Shown here piece after piece: positions 1 to 5,888 of a stretch of DNA of 6,289 bases. The first letter of the stretch is position 1; each line of letters starts with the position of its first letter. Origin of the DNA: Ruminococcaceae bacterium UBA5396 (GTDB lineage: Bacteria > Bacillota > Clostridia > Oscillospirales > Acutalibacteraceae); NCBI GenBank assembly GCA_002410715.1, contig DHOG01000127.1, positions 4,217 to 10,505 on the forward strand, given 5' to 3'. Below the pieces are notes generated by a model. It saw nothing but the letters and a program-made list of their open reading frames with translations. It searched no databases and was not told the origin of the DNA. The position numbers and the translations under genes are program-made.

Positions 1-762
1 AGCACTTATTATGATGATTACAGCCGATTGCAGAAGCGTCTTTATCAGATGTTCGGAACGGAAGGCACAGAAAGCCTATTCTTCTCTGTTTCGGCAGGTC
101 AGCTCGGGAAAGGTCTTGACGAACAGTTACAAGGTTTTATGCATGAGCATCCCGATACAAAGCTTATCATTATCGACACACTGCAAAAGGTGCGGGAAGT
201 CGGCGGCGACAGTTACAGCTACGCCAACGATTACGACATTATTACCCGAATGAAAAAGTTCGCAGACAGCTGTGGTATTTGTCTGCTGCTGGTACACCAC
301 ACACGCAAGCAGCAATCTGATGATCGGTTCGATATGATCTCTGGCACCAACGGTCTGCTCGGCGCAGCAGATGGTGCCTTCCTTCTTCAAAAGGAGAAGC
401 GCACAAGCAATGCGGCCACATTGGATGTGTCCGGCAGAGATCAGCAGGATCAGCGGTTGTATCTATCACGCAATCAGGAACGGTTGATATGGGATTTGGA
501 GAAAACGGAGACAGAGCTTTGGAAAGAACCGCCGGAGCCATTGCTCGAAGAAATCGCCAGACGTATTACAAAAGACAATCCTGTCTGGCAAGGTTCGCCG
601 ACGGAATTGGTTTTGTTTCTCGGCATTGTTATGAAGCCAAATACTCTGACATTGAAGCTGAATATCAATGCCGGGCGGCTGTTCAATGAATACGGCATTC
701 GCTACGAGAACAGCCGTGGTCACGACGGGCGAAAAGTGAGTCTTCATTTTGAGCAGGCGTGA
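1..762 (+). CDS. RepA/RecA-fold AAA ATPase (helicase type) of a mobile element, 5' truncated
   Basis: The reading frame is open from base 1, so the gene starts outside the window; 253 residues are visible. The hydrophobic strand LIIID (visible residues 55-59, inside KLIIIDTLQK) is a Walker B motif. LLLVHHTRK (95-103) and the glycine-rich GTNGLLGAADG (115-124) correspond to the following strand and loop of RecA/RepA-fold hexameric helicases, as in RSF1010 RepA and the AAA_25 family. The Walker A motif must lie upstream of the window. Residues of about 180-250 look like a small C-terminal winged-helix-like domain. Such ATPases are common beside relaxases in integrative and plasmid elements of Firmicutes and are thought to unwind or load at the element's origin; that role is inferred here. 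The gene runs in the same direction as the mobilization gene downstream. Family assignment is good, but the exact function is uncertain. Confidence 0.8.
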   Translation, partial: STYYDDYSRLQKRLYQMFGTEGTESLFFSVSAGQLGKGLDEQLQGFMHEHPDTKLIIIDTLQKVREVGGDSYSYANDYDIITRMKKFADSCGICLLLVHHTRKQQSDDRFDMISGTNGLLGAADGAFLLQKEKRTSNAATLDVSGRDQQDQRLYLSRNQERLIWDLEKTETELWKEPPEPLLEEIARRITKDNPVWQGSPTELVLFLGIVMKPNTLTLKLNINAGRLFNEYGIRYENSRGHDGRKVSLHFEQA

Positions 763-843
763 CGGTGTGTGACGGTCGTGTCGATGTTTACGACAGTGGG
801 TGAGGAGTCCAAAACACCGTCACCATCGACACGGATCGTCACC
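759..843. repeat. Interrupted palindrome with four GTGACGGT-type 8-mers (iteron/operator-like)
   Basis: The 8-mer GTGACGGT occurs at 759-766 and 769-776, 10 bases apart, which is one helical turn. Its inverse ACCGTCAC is at 816-823, and a one-mismatch inverse ATCGTCAC is at 835-842. Between them, CGTGTCGATG (777-786) is the exact reverse complement of CATCGACACG (824-833). GTGACG (769-774) also pairs with CGTCAC (837-842), so the two sides form a 16-bp interrupted stem around a loop of about 37 bases. An alternative pairing is GACGGTGT (761-768) with ACACCGTC (814-821). The first copy overlaps the stop codon of the ATPase gene. Phased direct and inverted copies suggest a protein-binding site, such as iterons for a replication protein or an operator. 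This is inference; the repeats themselves are visible. Confidence 0.65.
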
Positions 844-845
844 AA

Positions 846-865
846 TGCGACATTGAAATGTCGCA
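846..865. repeat. Perfect 9-bp palindrome (hairpin 1)
   Basis: TGCGACATT (846-854) and AATGTCGCA (857-865) are exact reverse complements separated by GA. There is no T-run after it (AATAAAG follows), so it is not a typical intrinsic terminator, although it lies 84 bases after the ATPase stop codon. It is the first member of the hairpin run that extends to 1026. Confidence 0.7.
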
Positions 866-879
866 AATAAAGTTTAGGC

Positions 880-919
880 GGGGTGCAGGGAGCCCTTTTC
901 AAAGGGCTGCCCTTGCCCC
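880..919. repeat. GC-rich long imperfect hairpin (hairpin 2)
   Basis: The core is AGCCCTTT (891-898) and AAAGGGCT (901-908), a perfect 8-bp stem with a TC centre. The stem continues outward with a bulged G909: GGG (888-890) with CCC (910-912), A887 with T913, then GC (885-886) with GC (915-916) and GGG (881-883) with CCC (917-919), with single-base bulges. It is followed by TCGGAG rather than a T-run, so termination is not the obvious role. The bulges suggest a once more perfect stem that has drifted. Confidence 0.65.
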
Positions 920-925
920 TCGGAG

Positions 926-989
926 AGCGCAAAACCTGCTTGCAGGTTGCATTTTTGATGGGCTTGCCTGTCAAAAGTGCTTTTGCGTT
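926..989. other. Predicted three-way junction DNA/RNA structure upstream of the relaxase gene
   Basis: An outer helix pairs CGCAAAA (928-934) with TTTTGCG (981-987), extendable by A926-T989 and a G927-T988 wobble. It encloses two hairpins with almost no unpaired bases. The first is CCTGC (935-939) with GCAGG (942-946), loop TT, directly abutting the outer helix; it can gain two A-T pairs if the outer helix opens. The second is GCATTTTTGA (949-958) with TCAAAAGTGC (971-980), 10 bp with one G-T wobble; it is capped by GGC/GCC (961-963/966-968) around TT. Only TT (947-948) separates the two branches, and 980 abuts 981. Such compactness is unlikely from chance alone. Function is unknown; an oriT or single-strand-origin element, or a structured leader RNA of the relaxase gene, are the main options. 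Confidence 0.55.
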
Positions 990-1007
990 ACTCTTGACAA
1001 GAGTAAC
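987..1007. repeat. Perfect 10-bp-arm palindrome, candidate relaxase recognition hairpin
   Basis: GTTACTCTTG (987-996) and CAAGAGTAAC (998-1007) are exact reverse complements around a single A (997). It lies 33 bases before the relaxase start codon and shares base 987 with the outer helix of the preceding junction, so the two structures compete slightly. Relaxases of mobilizable elements commonly recognise an inverted repeat next to their nick site, often just upstream of the mob gene, so this is the best single candidate for the relaxase binding site. No pMV158-type nick consensus is visible beside it. It contains TTGACA, but no matching -10 box follows at the right distance. Confidence 0.6.
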
Positions 1008-1012
1008 AGAAC

Positions 1013-1026
1013 CCGGCTGACGCCGG
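1013..1026. repeat. Short CCGGC/GCCGG hairpin at the relaxase ribosome binding site
   Basis: CCGGC (1013-1017) and GCCGG (1022-1026) form a 5-bp GC stem with a TGAC loop. The last two paired bases (1025-1026) are the first two G of the GGAGAAGGG ribosome binding stretch (1025-1033). In RNA, the hairpin could therefore partly limit translation of the relaxase. That effect is inference. Confidence 0.45.
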
Positions 1027-1040
1027 AGAAGGGATGATTT

Positions 1041-2216
1041 ATGAAAAGAACGATAAGTGCGGAAGTCGGAAAAGGGTCGGTAAGTCATAATAGCCGCAAG
1101 TTTAATGCAAAAAATACCGATCCGGAACGCTCCCCTCTCAATTTAGATTACTGTAATGAAAACATCAAAACAGTCTATCATCAGATGTTTGATAAAGCCT
1201 TGGAAAAGTATAACGCAAAGCTTACCCGAGCCGACCGACGCATTGATAATTATTATGAAAAGATCAGAAACAGTAAGCAGGAGAAGCCGTTTCACGAACT
1301 GATTTTACAGATCGGAAACAAAGATGATATGAGCGCTGTCGGAGAAAATGGGCAGCTTGCGAAGCAGGTGCTGGATGATTATTATCAGGGATTTCAAAGA
1401 CGGAATCCGCAGCTACGGGTGTTTTCTGCACACCTTCATATGGACGAAGCAACACCGCATCTGCACATTGATTTTGTCCCATTTACAACCGATAGCAAGC
1501 GAGGACTGGAGACCCGTGTATCGTTGAAACAAGCATTGGCAGTGCAGGGCTTTAAGGGCGGAACACGTTCTGAAACAGAGTGGAATCAGTGGGTACAGTC
1601 CGAAAAAGAACATCTTGCCGCCGAGATGGAACGCTATGATATCAAATGGGAGCATAAGGATACCCGCGAAAAACATCTTTCTGTATATGATTATGAAAAG
1701 AAGATGCGTGCCGCAGAAGTTGCAGAATTGGATGAAAAACTTGCCGATAAAAAAGGTGAATTCAATACGCTGTCAAAGCGTATTGAAGAGTTTGAAGACG
1801 GAGAAAAAGGCATCTCAGAGATGCAGAATCTTCTTGATACCGCCCCCGATTATCAGTTACCGGAACCGCAGGGATTGATGTCAGCCAAGTCGTATAAAAC
1901 GAAATTTGTTGAAACGTTGATAGTTAAATTTAAGTCGCTTATTAAGACGGTTATGGTAAGATATTTCAAAGCAAGGGATGATTACCACCGCCTCAATCAG
2001 TACAATGCAAAGTTGTATGCTGAAAATGAAAATCTACGTAGCGATAATAAATATTTATCTTCTAAAAATAACCAACTCAGTGAAAAAATCAAGGATTATA
2101 CGCTTCTGCGTAAAGTGTTCGGTAATAAACAAATTGATGATTTGCTTGAAAAAGCAAGGACAACTCAACTTTCTAAACAGCGTGATATACGTTTTAATAA
2201 TAATGATGAAAGATGA
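1041..2216 (+). CDS. MobV/Pre-type plasmid mobilization relaxase
   Basis: The predicted product has 391 residues. It would nick one DNA strand at oriT and stay attached to it to start conjugative transfer. The N-terminus carries HNSRKF (16-21) and LNLDYCNEN (33-41), resembling MobV motifs I and II. HLHMDEATPHLHIDF (131-145) is the hallmark HxHxDExxPHxHxD metal-binding motif III of the MobV/Pre family, with H131, H133, D135, E136, H140 and H142. Residues of about 225-265 and 318-352 are charged and heptad-like, likely coiled coils. The start at 1041 is supported by GGAGAAGGG (1025-1033) seven bases upstream. The last third, from about base 1900, is more AT-rich than the relaxase domain. A helicase-type ATPase and a structured non-coding region precede it; no coupling protein or secretion genes are visible, so transfer would need a helper. 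In MobV proteins the nicking residue is debated (tyrosine or histidine) and is not assigned here. Confidence 0.88.
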   Translation: MKRTISAEVGKGSVSHNSRKFNAKNTDPERSPLNLDYCNENIKTVYHQMFDKALEKYNAKLTRADRRIDNYYEKIRNSKQEKPFHELILQIGNKDDMSAVGENGQLAKQVLDDYYQGFQRRNPQLRVFSAHLHMDEATPHLHIDFVPFTTDSKRGLETRVSLKQALAVQGFKGGTRSETEWNQWVQSEKEHLAAEMERYDIKWEHKDTREKHLSVYDYEKKMRAAEVAELDEKLADKKGEFNTLSKRIEEFEDGEKGISEMQNLLDTAPDYQLPEPQGLMSAKSYKTKFVETLIVKFKSLIKTVMVRYFKARDDYHRLNQYNAKLYAENENLRSDNKYLSSKNNQLSEKIKDYTLLRKVFGNKQIDDLLEKARTTQLSKQRDIRFNNNDER

Positions 2217-2418
2217 AGTATACACAATTGAAAAACAAATTTAGGAAATAAATAAACTGGAATTATTGTACAAGCTACATGGTAATGAAATGTTTTGATA
2301 TGTTTTAATAGACATTGCATTAAAGCCATAACTTTCTGTATAAATATATCATCACAGCAATAGGATATTATAACAAAGATTGAATCAAAGAATTTATAGA
2401 AAAAATAGTATAAATATC
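2217..2418. other. AT-rich gene-free junction between mobile module and trp operon
   Basis: No supportable gene, RNA gene or good intrinsic terminator is seen here on either strand. The stretch is strongly AT-rich. It contains an imperfect tandem repeat (ATGTTTTGAT at 2290-2299, ATGTTTTAAT at 2300-2309) and two copies of GTATAAATAT (2338-2347, 2408-2417), both weak in such composition. The relaxase gene ends at its left side and the trp promoter begins at its right side, so the end of the mobile element is probably inside it. No att core can be pointed out. Confidence 0.5.
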
Positions 2419-2448
2419 TTGACAACCTGCAATTCCTTATGATATAAT
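2419..2448 (+). promoter_or_regulatory. Sigma-A-type promoter of the trp operon
   Basis: TTGACA (2419-2424) and TATAAT (2443-2448) both match the consensus exactly. The spacer is 18 bases and there is an extended -10 TG at 2440-2441. Transcription would start near 2455, shortly before the T-box leader. A strong constitutive promoter is typical where control is exerted by leader-RNA termination. Confidence 0.88.
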
Positions 2449-2555
2449 ATTAAAAATTTAATAGATATAAAAACCGTTGAAGCGGAGATAACGATGATTA
2501 TGCCTCCACAGAGAGCCCGCGATGCTGAGAATCGGGTGAAACACAGATTATCAAA

Positions 2556-2558
2556 TGG
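2556..2558 (+). promoter_or_regulatory. T-box specifier codon UGG (Trp)
   Basis: TGG followed by A (2559) lies on the 3' side of stem I, three bases before the closing CGCC stretch. This is where the specifier and its trailing purine sit in T-box leaders. UGG pairs with the CCA anticodon of tRNA-Trp, matching the genes controlled. Confidence 0.82.
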
Positions 2559-2685
2559 ACCGCCGAGGGTGCAGTGAAATGCACGATTTATTTTGTGCAA
2601 ATTATTCTGCAACGTGTTGGCATACGTCAGTTGCCGGGGATATGTTGGTATCCTGTTGAGCGCGCAGCTTATAATGGGCTGTGAA

Positions 2686-2724
2686 TCAAGGTGGCATCGC
2701 GGATAGTTGTTTATTCGTCCTTGA
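2686..2724 (+). promoter_or_regulatory. T-box antiterminator
   Basis: TCAAGG (2686-2691) pairs with CCTTGA (2719-2724), with the bulge TGGC (2692-2695) between T-box helices. CCTTGA is also part of the 5' arm of the terminator, so the two structures exclude each other. The bulge UGGC is complementary to the 3' end GCCA of a tRNA with G73, the usual discriminator base of bacterial tRNA-Trp. Binding of uncharged tRNA-Trp would stabilise this form. Confidence 0.85.
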
Positions 2725-2755
2725 CAGAAGTTGTTCTTCTGTCAAGGACTTTTTT
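2717..2755 (+). terminator. T-box intrinsic terminator
   Basis: GTCCTTGACAGAAG (2717-2730) and CTTCTGTCAAGGAC (2736-2749) form a perfect 14-bp stem with a TTGTT loop, followed by six T (2750-2755). It shares its 5' arm with the antiterminator, so charged tRNA-Trp leads to stop of transcription before trpE. Confidence 0.93.
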
Positions 2756-2759
2756 ATTG

Positions 2760-2790
2760 AATCCTTTGGCAGAAAGCCGAAGGATTTTTT
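2760..2790 (+). terminator. Second terminator-like hairpin before trpE
   Basis: AATCCTTTGGC (2760-2770) and GCCGAAGGATT (2776-2786) form an 11-bp stem with one T-G wobble and an AGAAA loop. A T-run follows to 2790, then ATTTT. It starts five bases after the T-run of the T-box terminator and ends six bases before the trpE ribosome binding site. It has the form of an intrinsic terminator, but no alternative antiterminator is evident. It might lower basal readthrough or, as an RNA structure, influence trpE translation. Confidence 0.6.
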
Positions 2791-2810
2791 ATTTTAAAGG
2801 GGGAACTTTA

Positions 2811-4277
2811 ATGTTGACTTCACCAAGTATTGAAACAGTCAGGGAGATCACAAAATCCGGGCAATATGATATCGTACCGGTAAGCTGTGAGATCCTTTCG
2901 GATATCTGCACACCGATTGAAGCGCTGCAGATATTAAAGAATATTTCGAGCCATTGTTATATGCTCGAATCTGCAGAGGAAAAGGAAAAATGGGGGCGGT
3001 ACACATTCCTTGGTTTTGATCCAAAGCTGGAGATCACCTGTATTGATAAAGAGATGAAAATAGGCGATCTTACCTTCACCACGAAGGATCCGGCTTTTTA
3101 TATCCGCCAGATCCTGTCGGAATACAAAAGCCCACGTCTTGAGGGACTTCCATCCTTTACCGGCGGACTTGTAGGCTATTTTTCATATGATTATCTGGGC
3201 TACAGCGAGCCCTCGGTTAGAATAAACGCCAAAGACACAGAGAATTTCAAGGACATTGACCTGATGCTCTTTGACAAGGTCATTGCGTTCGATCATTTCT
3301 GCCAGAAAATCATTTTAATTGTTAATATATCGCTTAAAGAACCGGAAACTTCTTATAAAAACGCCGTGCTTGAGCTGAAACGGCTTGCTCAGCTGCTGCA
3401 AAGCGGTGAAAAGCTCAATGAACCGGGCGGAAAGCTTAAAGGAGAAATAACGCCGCTTTTTGATAAGCCTGCCTACTGTGAAATGGTAGAGAAAGCGAAG
3501 CATTATATTCGTGAGGGAGATATTTTTCAGATTGTTCTTTCAAATCGCTTGAGTGCCCCATTTGAAGGAAGTCTTTTGAATACATACAGGATATTACGCA
3601 CAATCAACCCTTCACCGTACATGTTCTACTTTTCAGGTACCGATGTGGAAGTGGCCGGCGCATCCCCGGAAACGCTTGTTAAACTGGAAAACGGAATTCT
3701 TCACACATTTCCTCTTGCCGGGACAAGGCCGCGCGGCATAACCGAAGCAGAGGATCAAGCACTTGAGAAGGAACTGCTTGCCGATGAAAAAGAACTCGCG
3801 GAACATAATATGCTGGTTGATCTCGGCCGTAATGATATTGGTAAAATCAGCAAATTTGGGACTGTGAATGTTGAAACATATCATTGCGTGCAACGTTATT
3901 CCCATGTAATGCATATTGGCTCCACCATCCGCGGCGAAATAAGAGATGATCGTGACGCGTTGGATGCTGTCAGTGCAGTGCTCCCTGCCGGAACACTTTC
4001 AGGGGCTCCGAAAATACGCGCCTGCCAGCTGATCGATGAGCTGGAAAACAATAAGCGTGGAATTTATGGCGGTGCAATAGGATATATAGATTTCACCGGA
4101 AATCTGGACACCTGTATTGCAATCCGTATTGCATACAAAAAGAACGGAAAAGTATTTGTCCGCGTCGGCGCGGGAATCGTTGCAGATTCGGTTCCGGAAA
4201 ATGAATTTCATGAGTGTATGAACAAAGCAGAAGCGGTAATCAACGCTTTAAAAAAAGCACAGGAGGTGGATTTATGA
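2811..4277 (+). CDS. trpE: Anthranilate synthase component I
   Basis: This enzyme converts chorismate, with ammonia supplied by TrpG, to anthranilate, the first committed step of tryptophan synthesis. The product has 488 residues, normal for the family. The N-terminal regulatory domain carries MLES (51-54) within a conserved segment ending KWGRYTFLG, the region of tryptophan feedback binding. The C-terminal chorismate-binding domain shows NPSPYMFY (266-273), AGTRPRG (303-309), DLGRNDIG (337-344), PAGTLSGAPK (392-401) and GAGIVADSVPE (453-463). The start at 2811 is chosen because AAAGGGGG (2796-2803) lies seven bases upstream. A longer in-frame GTG at 2691 would lie inside the T-box and its terminator and is rejected. 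The gene is first in the operon and overlaps trpG by four bases, suggesting coupled, stoichiometric translation. PabB is the alternative but is excluded by the T-box and the trpGDC neighbours. Confidence 0.96.
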   Translation: MLTSPSIETVREITKSGQYDIVPVSCEILSDICTPIEALQILKNISSHCYMLESAEEKEKWGRYTFLGFDPKLEITCIDKEMKIGDLTFTTKDPAFYIRQILSEYKSPRLEGLPSFTGGLVGYFSYDYLGYSEPSVRINAKDTENFKDIDLMLFDKVIAFDHFCQKIILIVNISLKEPETSYKNAVLELKRLAQLLQSGEKLNEPGGKLKGEITPLFDKPAYCEMVEKAKHYIREGDIFQIVLSNRLSAPFEGSLLNTYRILRTINPSPYMFYFSGTDVEVAGASPETLVKLENGILHTFPLAGTRPRGITEAEDQALEKELLADEKELAEHNMLVDLGRNDIGKISKFGTVNVETYHCVQRYSHVMHIGSTIRGEIRDDRDALDAVSAVLPAGTLSGAPKIRACQLIDELENNKRGIYGGAIGYIDFTGNLDTCIAIRIAYKKNGKVFVRVGAGIVADSVPENEFHECMNKAEAVINALKKAQEVDL

Positions 4278-4840
4278 TATTGCTAATTGATAATTACGAC
4301 AGTTTTTCATACAACCTGTATCAGCTGGTTGGCGCAATCAACCCGGACATAAAAGTAATCAGAAATGATGAAATGGCAGCTGATAAAATAAGAGAATTGC
4401 ATCCAGACCATATTATTCTCTCGCCCGGCCCGGGACGCCCTGAAAATGCAGGCATTATTATGGAGGTCGCTGAAACGCTGAGTCAGAAAATTCCTACGCT
4501 CGGTGTATGCCTTGGTCATCAGGCGATTTGTGCGGCATATGGGGCATCCATCACATATGCTAAACGTCTGATGCATGGAAAGCAATCGGTTATTACAGTG
4601 CAAAATGACTGCCCGCTTTTTAAAAACTGCCCGCCCGCTTTCACGGTTGCCCGTTATCATTCCCTGGCAGCCGACCCCGATACTCTTCCGGACTACCTGG
4701 AGCCGACAGCCGTGGCGGATGACGGAGAAATCATGGCGGTTCAGCACAAAAAATATCCGATTTATGGCGTTCAGTTTCATCCTGAATCCATCATGACGCT
4801 GGATGGGAAAACAATACTTAAGAATTTTATCGATTTATAA
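4274..4840 (+). CDS. trpG: Anthranilate synthase component II (glutamine amidotransferase)
   Basis: The 188-residue product hydrolyses glutamine and passes ammonia to TrpE. It is a class I amidotransferase. NYDSFSYNL (7-15) is the typical TrpG/PabA beginning and LSPGPGRP (49-56) forms the oxyanion region. GVCLGHQ (77-83) carries the nucleophile C79, and GVQFHPES (165-172) supplies H169 and E171, so the triad is complete. MHGK (100-103) and RYHSL (127-131) are typical of anthranilate/aminodeoxychorismate synthase subunits. The start ATG overlaps the trpE stop (ATGA, 4274-4277), and AGGAGG (4261-4266) lies seven bases before it, inside trpE. An in-frame ATG at 4214 would add 20 non-conserved residues and is not used. 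It is a stand-alone subunit, not fused to TrpD. In some bacteria such a protein also serves folate synthesis, which cannot be judged here. Confidence 0.96.
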   Translation: MILLIDNYDSFSYNLYQLVGAINPDIKVIRNDEMAADKIRELHPDHIILSPGPGRPENAGIIMEVAETLSQKIPTLGVCLGHQAICAAYGASITYAKRLMHGKQSVITVQNDCPLFKNCPPAFTVARYHSLAADPDTLPDYLEPTAVADDGEIMAVQHKKYPIYGVQFHPESIMTLDGKTILKNFIDL

Positions 4841-4860
4841 CAAACGGGGAGGAAAAGAAA

Positions 4861-5877
4861 ATGATTAAAGAAGCTATTATCAAAATTGTGGATAAACAGG
4901 ATCTGACTTACGATGAGGCATATCAGGTCATGAGCGAAATAATGAGCGGTGAAACCTCACTCATACAAAATGCGGCATTTCTTGCGGCACTGTCCACCAA
5001 AAGCACAAAAGCGGAAACAATAGTTGAGATAGCCGGATGCGCGGCGGCAATGCGCGATCATGCGCTTAAGGTTGAAAACGATATGGAGCTGTTCGATATT
5101 GTCGGAACAGGCGGCGACGGCGCGCACAGCTTCAACATCTCCACCACATCGGCGCTTGTTGCGGCAGCGGGCGGCATCAAAACTGCCAAGCACGGAAACC
5201 GTGCGGCATCGTCACAGTGCGGCACAGCTGATTGCCTTGAAGCACTCGGAGTAAATATTGACCAGAACCCGGGAAAGTGCATTGAACTTTTGAATACTGT
5301 CGGCATCTGTTTTTTCTTTGCACAGAAATATCATACTTCGATGAAATATGTAGGCGCTATTCGTAAAGAACTCGGTTTCCGCACTGTTTTTAACATTCTC
5401 GGCCCGCTTACCAATCCCGGCAGCCCCAAAATGCAGTTGCTCGGTGTGTATAATGAATACCTTGTTCAGCCGCTCGCACAGGTGCTTTTGAATCTTGGGG
5501 TTAAACGCGGTATGGTTGTGTATGGGCAGGATAAGATTGATGAGATTTCACTGAGTGCTCCGACAACAGTTTGCGAGTTTGATAATGGTCAGTCACGTAC
5601 ATATGTGATTACTCCGGAGCAATTTGGACTTGCCAGCTGCCGAAAATCCGAGCTTGTCGGCGGAACCCCTGAGGAAAACGCAGCCATTACGAGGGCAATT
5701 CTTAATGGTGAAAGAGGCGCGAAACGCAACGCGGTGCTTATGAACGCGGGTGCTGCCCTGTATATAGGGAAAAAAGCTGAAACAATGAAAGACGGCCTTA
5801 AACTCGCAGCCGAGCTTATTGATTCCAAAAAAGCTCTTGAAAAGCTGAACATGTTTATTGAGGCCAGCAACAAATAA
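4861..5877 (+). CDS. trpD: Anthranilate phosphoribosyltransferase
   Basis: This enzyme joins anthranilate and phosphoribosyl pyrophosphate (PRPP) to give N-(5-phosphoribosyl)anthranilate. The product has 338 residues, the usual size of the stand-alone enzyme. The small helical N-terminal domain is followed by the PRPP-binding glycine loop DIVGTGGDG (79-87) and FNIST (91-95). Further on are KHGNRAASS (110-118), [19 protein letters not shown] (168-186), and the metal-binding DE pair (D227-E228 in KIDEIS). [10 protein letters not shown] also fits the family's substrate-binding segment. A good ribosome binding site, GGGGAGG (4846-4852), lies in the 20-base gap after trpG. The gene is intact. Pyrimidine nucleoside phosphorylase is a related fold, but these motifs and the trp context decide for TrpD. 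Confidence 0.96.
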   Translation: MIKEAIIKIVDKQDLTYDEAYQVMSEIMSGETSLIQNAAFLAALSTKSTKAETIVEIAGCAAAMRDHALKVENDMELFDIVGTGGDGAHSFNISTTSALVAAAGGIKTAKHGNRAASSQCGTADCLEALGVNIDQNPGKCIELLNTVGICFFFAQKYHTSMKYVGAIRKELGFRTVFNILGPLTNPGSPKMQLLGVYNEYLVQPLAQVLLNLGVKRGMVVYGQDKIDEISLSAPTTVCEFDNGQSRTYVITPEQFGLASCRKSELVGGTPEENAAITRAILNGERGAKRNAVLMNAGAALYIGKKAETMKDGLKLAAELIDSKKALEKLNMFIEASNK

Positions 5878-5888
5878 GGAGAAAGATC

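Larger units (their letters stand above)
846..1026. other. Candidate origin of transfer region (hairpin array before mobV-type gene)
   Basis: This stretch holds no supportable gene and is almost wholly made of head-to-tail hairpins with 1-4 base centres (846-865, 880-919, the 926-989 junction, 987-1007, 1013-1026). It lies between a helicase-type ATPase gene and a relaxase gene in the same orientation. In mobilizable plasmids and integrative elements the oriT usually lies directly upstream of the relaxase gene and contains inverted repeats, so position and structure agree. The nick site itself is not identified, and a regulatory RNA leader is the main alternative. Confidence 0.4.
2482..2755 (+). 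promoter_or_regulatory. Tryptophan T-box riboswitch leader of the trp operon
   Basis: T-box leaders bind a specific tRNA and let transcription continue when it is uncharged. The conserved T-box sequence AAGGTGGCATCGCGG is at 2688-2702. Stem I is closed by GCGG (2482-2485) with CCGC (2560-2563). It holds the AGAGAG bulge motif (2510-2515) and a distal stem CCCG/CGGG (2516-2519/2533-2536) with a large purine-rich loop. Small hairpins follow (GTGCA/TGCAC at 2569-2573/2580-2584; GGATA/TATCC at 2638-2642/2649-2653). Stem III (2663-2683) immediately precedes the T-box. A mutually exclusive antiterminator and terminator complete the element. The downstream trpEGDC genes and a UGG specifier support tRNA-Trp as the ligand. 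Stem II details are less certain than the rest. Confidence 0.93.

Noticed and set aside
865..876. ATAAAGT resembling part of the pMV158 oriT arms
   Set aside because: Only seven bases match, without the inverse arm or the nick consensus beside it.
994..1022. TTGACA at 994-999 as the -35 box of a relaxase promoter
   Set aside because: No -10-like sequence is found 16-19 bases downstream (GC-rich CCGGC hairpin there), and the hexamer is explained by the palindrome.
846..1026. Hairpin cluster as a CRISPR array
   Set aside because: The hairpins differ from one another, and there is no repeated unit with regular spacers.
744..1088. 114-codon minus-strand open frame across the non-coding stretch
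   Set aside because: Its sequence is made mostly of the hairpins and repeats, it runs into the relaxase start, and it shows no family resemblance or ribosome binding site.
2290..2417. Tandem ATGTTTTGAT/ATGTTTTAAT and paired GTATAAATAT as att or binding sites
   Set aside because: Short and in very AT-rich sequence where such matches arise easily; no second evidence.
2691..2810. In-frame GTG at 2691 giving a 40-residue N-terminal extension of TrpE
   Set aside because: The extension is encoded by the T-box, terminator and second hairpin, has no ribosome binding site and is not family-like; ATG at 2811 has an ideal site.
4214..4273. In-frame ATG at 4214 as an earlier start for trpG
   Set aside because: It would add 20 residues before the conserved [11 protein letters not shown] beginning; AGGAGG at 4261-4266 points to 4274.
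4307..4780. 157-codon open frame on the minus strand within trpG
   Set aside because: It lies wholly opposite a clearly conserved gene, has no recognisable protein features, and is best explained as a shadow of trpG codon bias.
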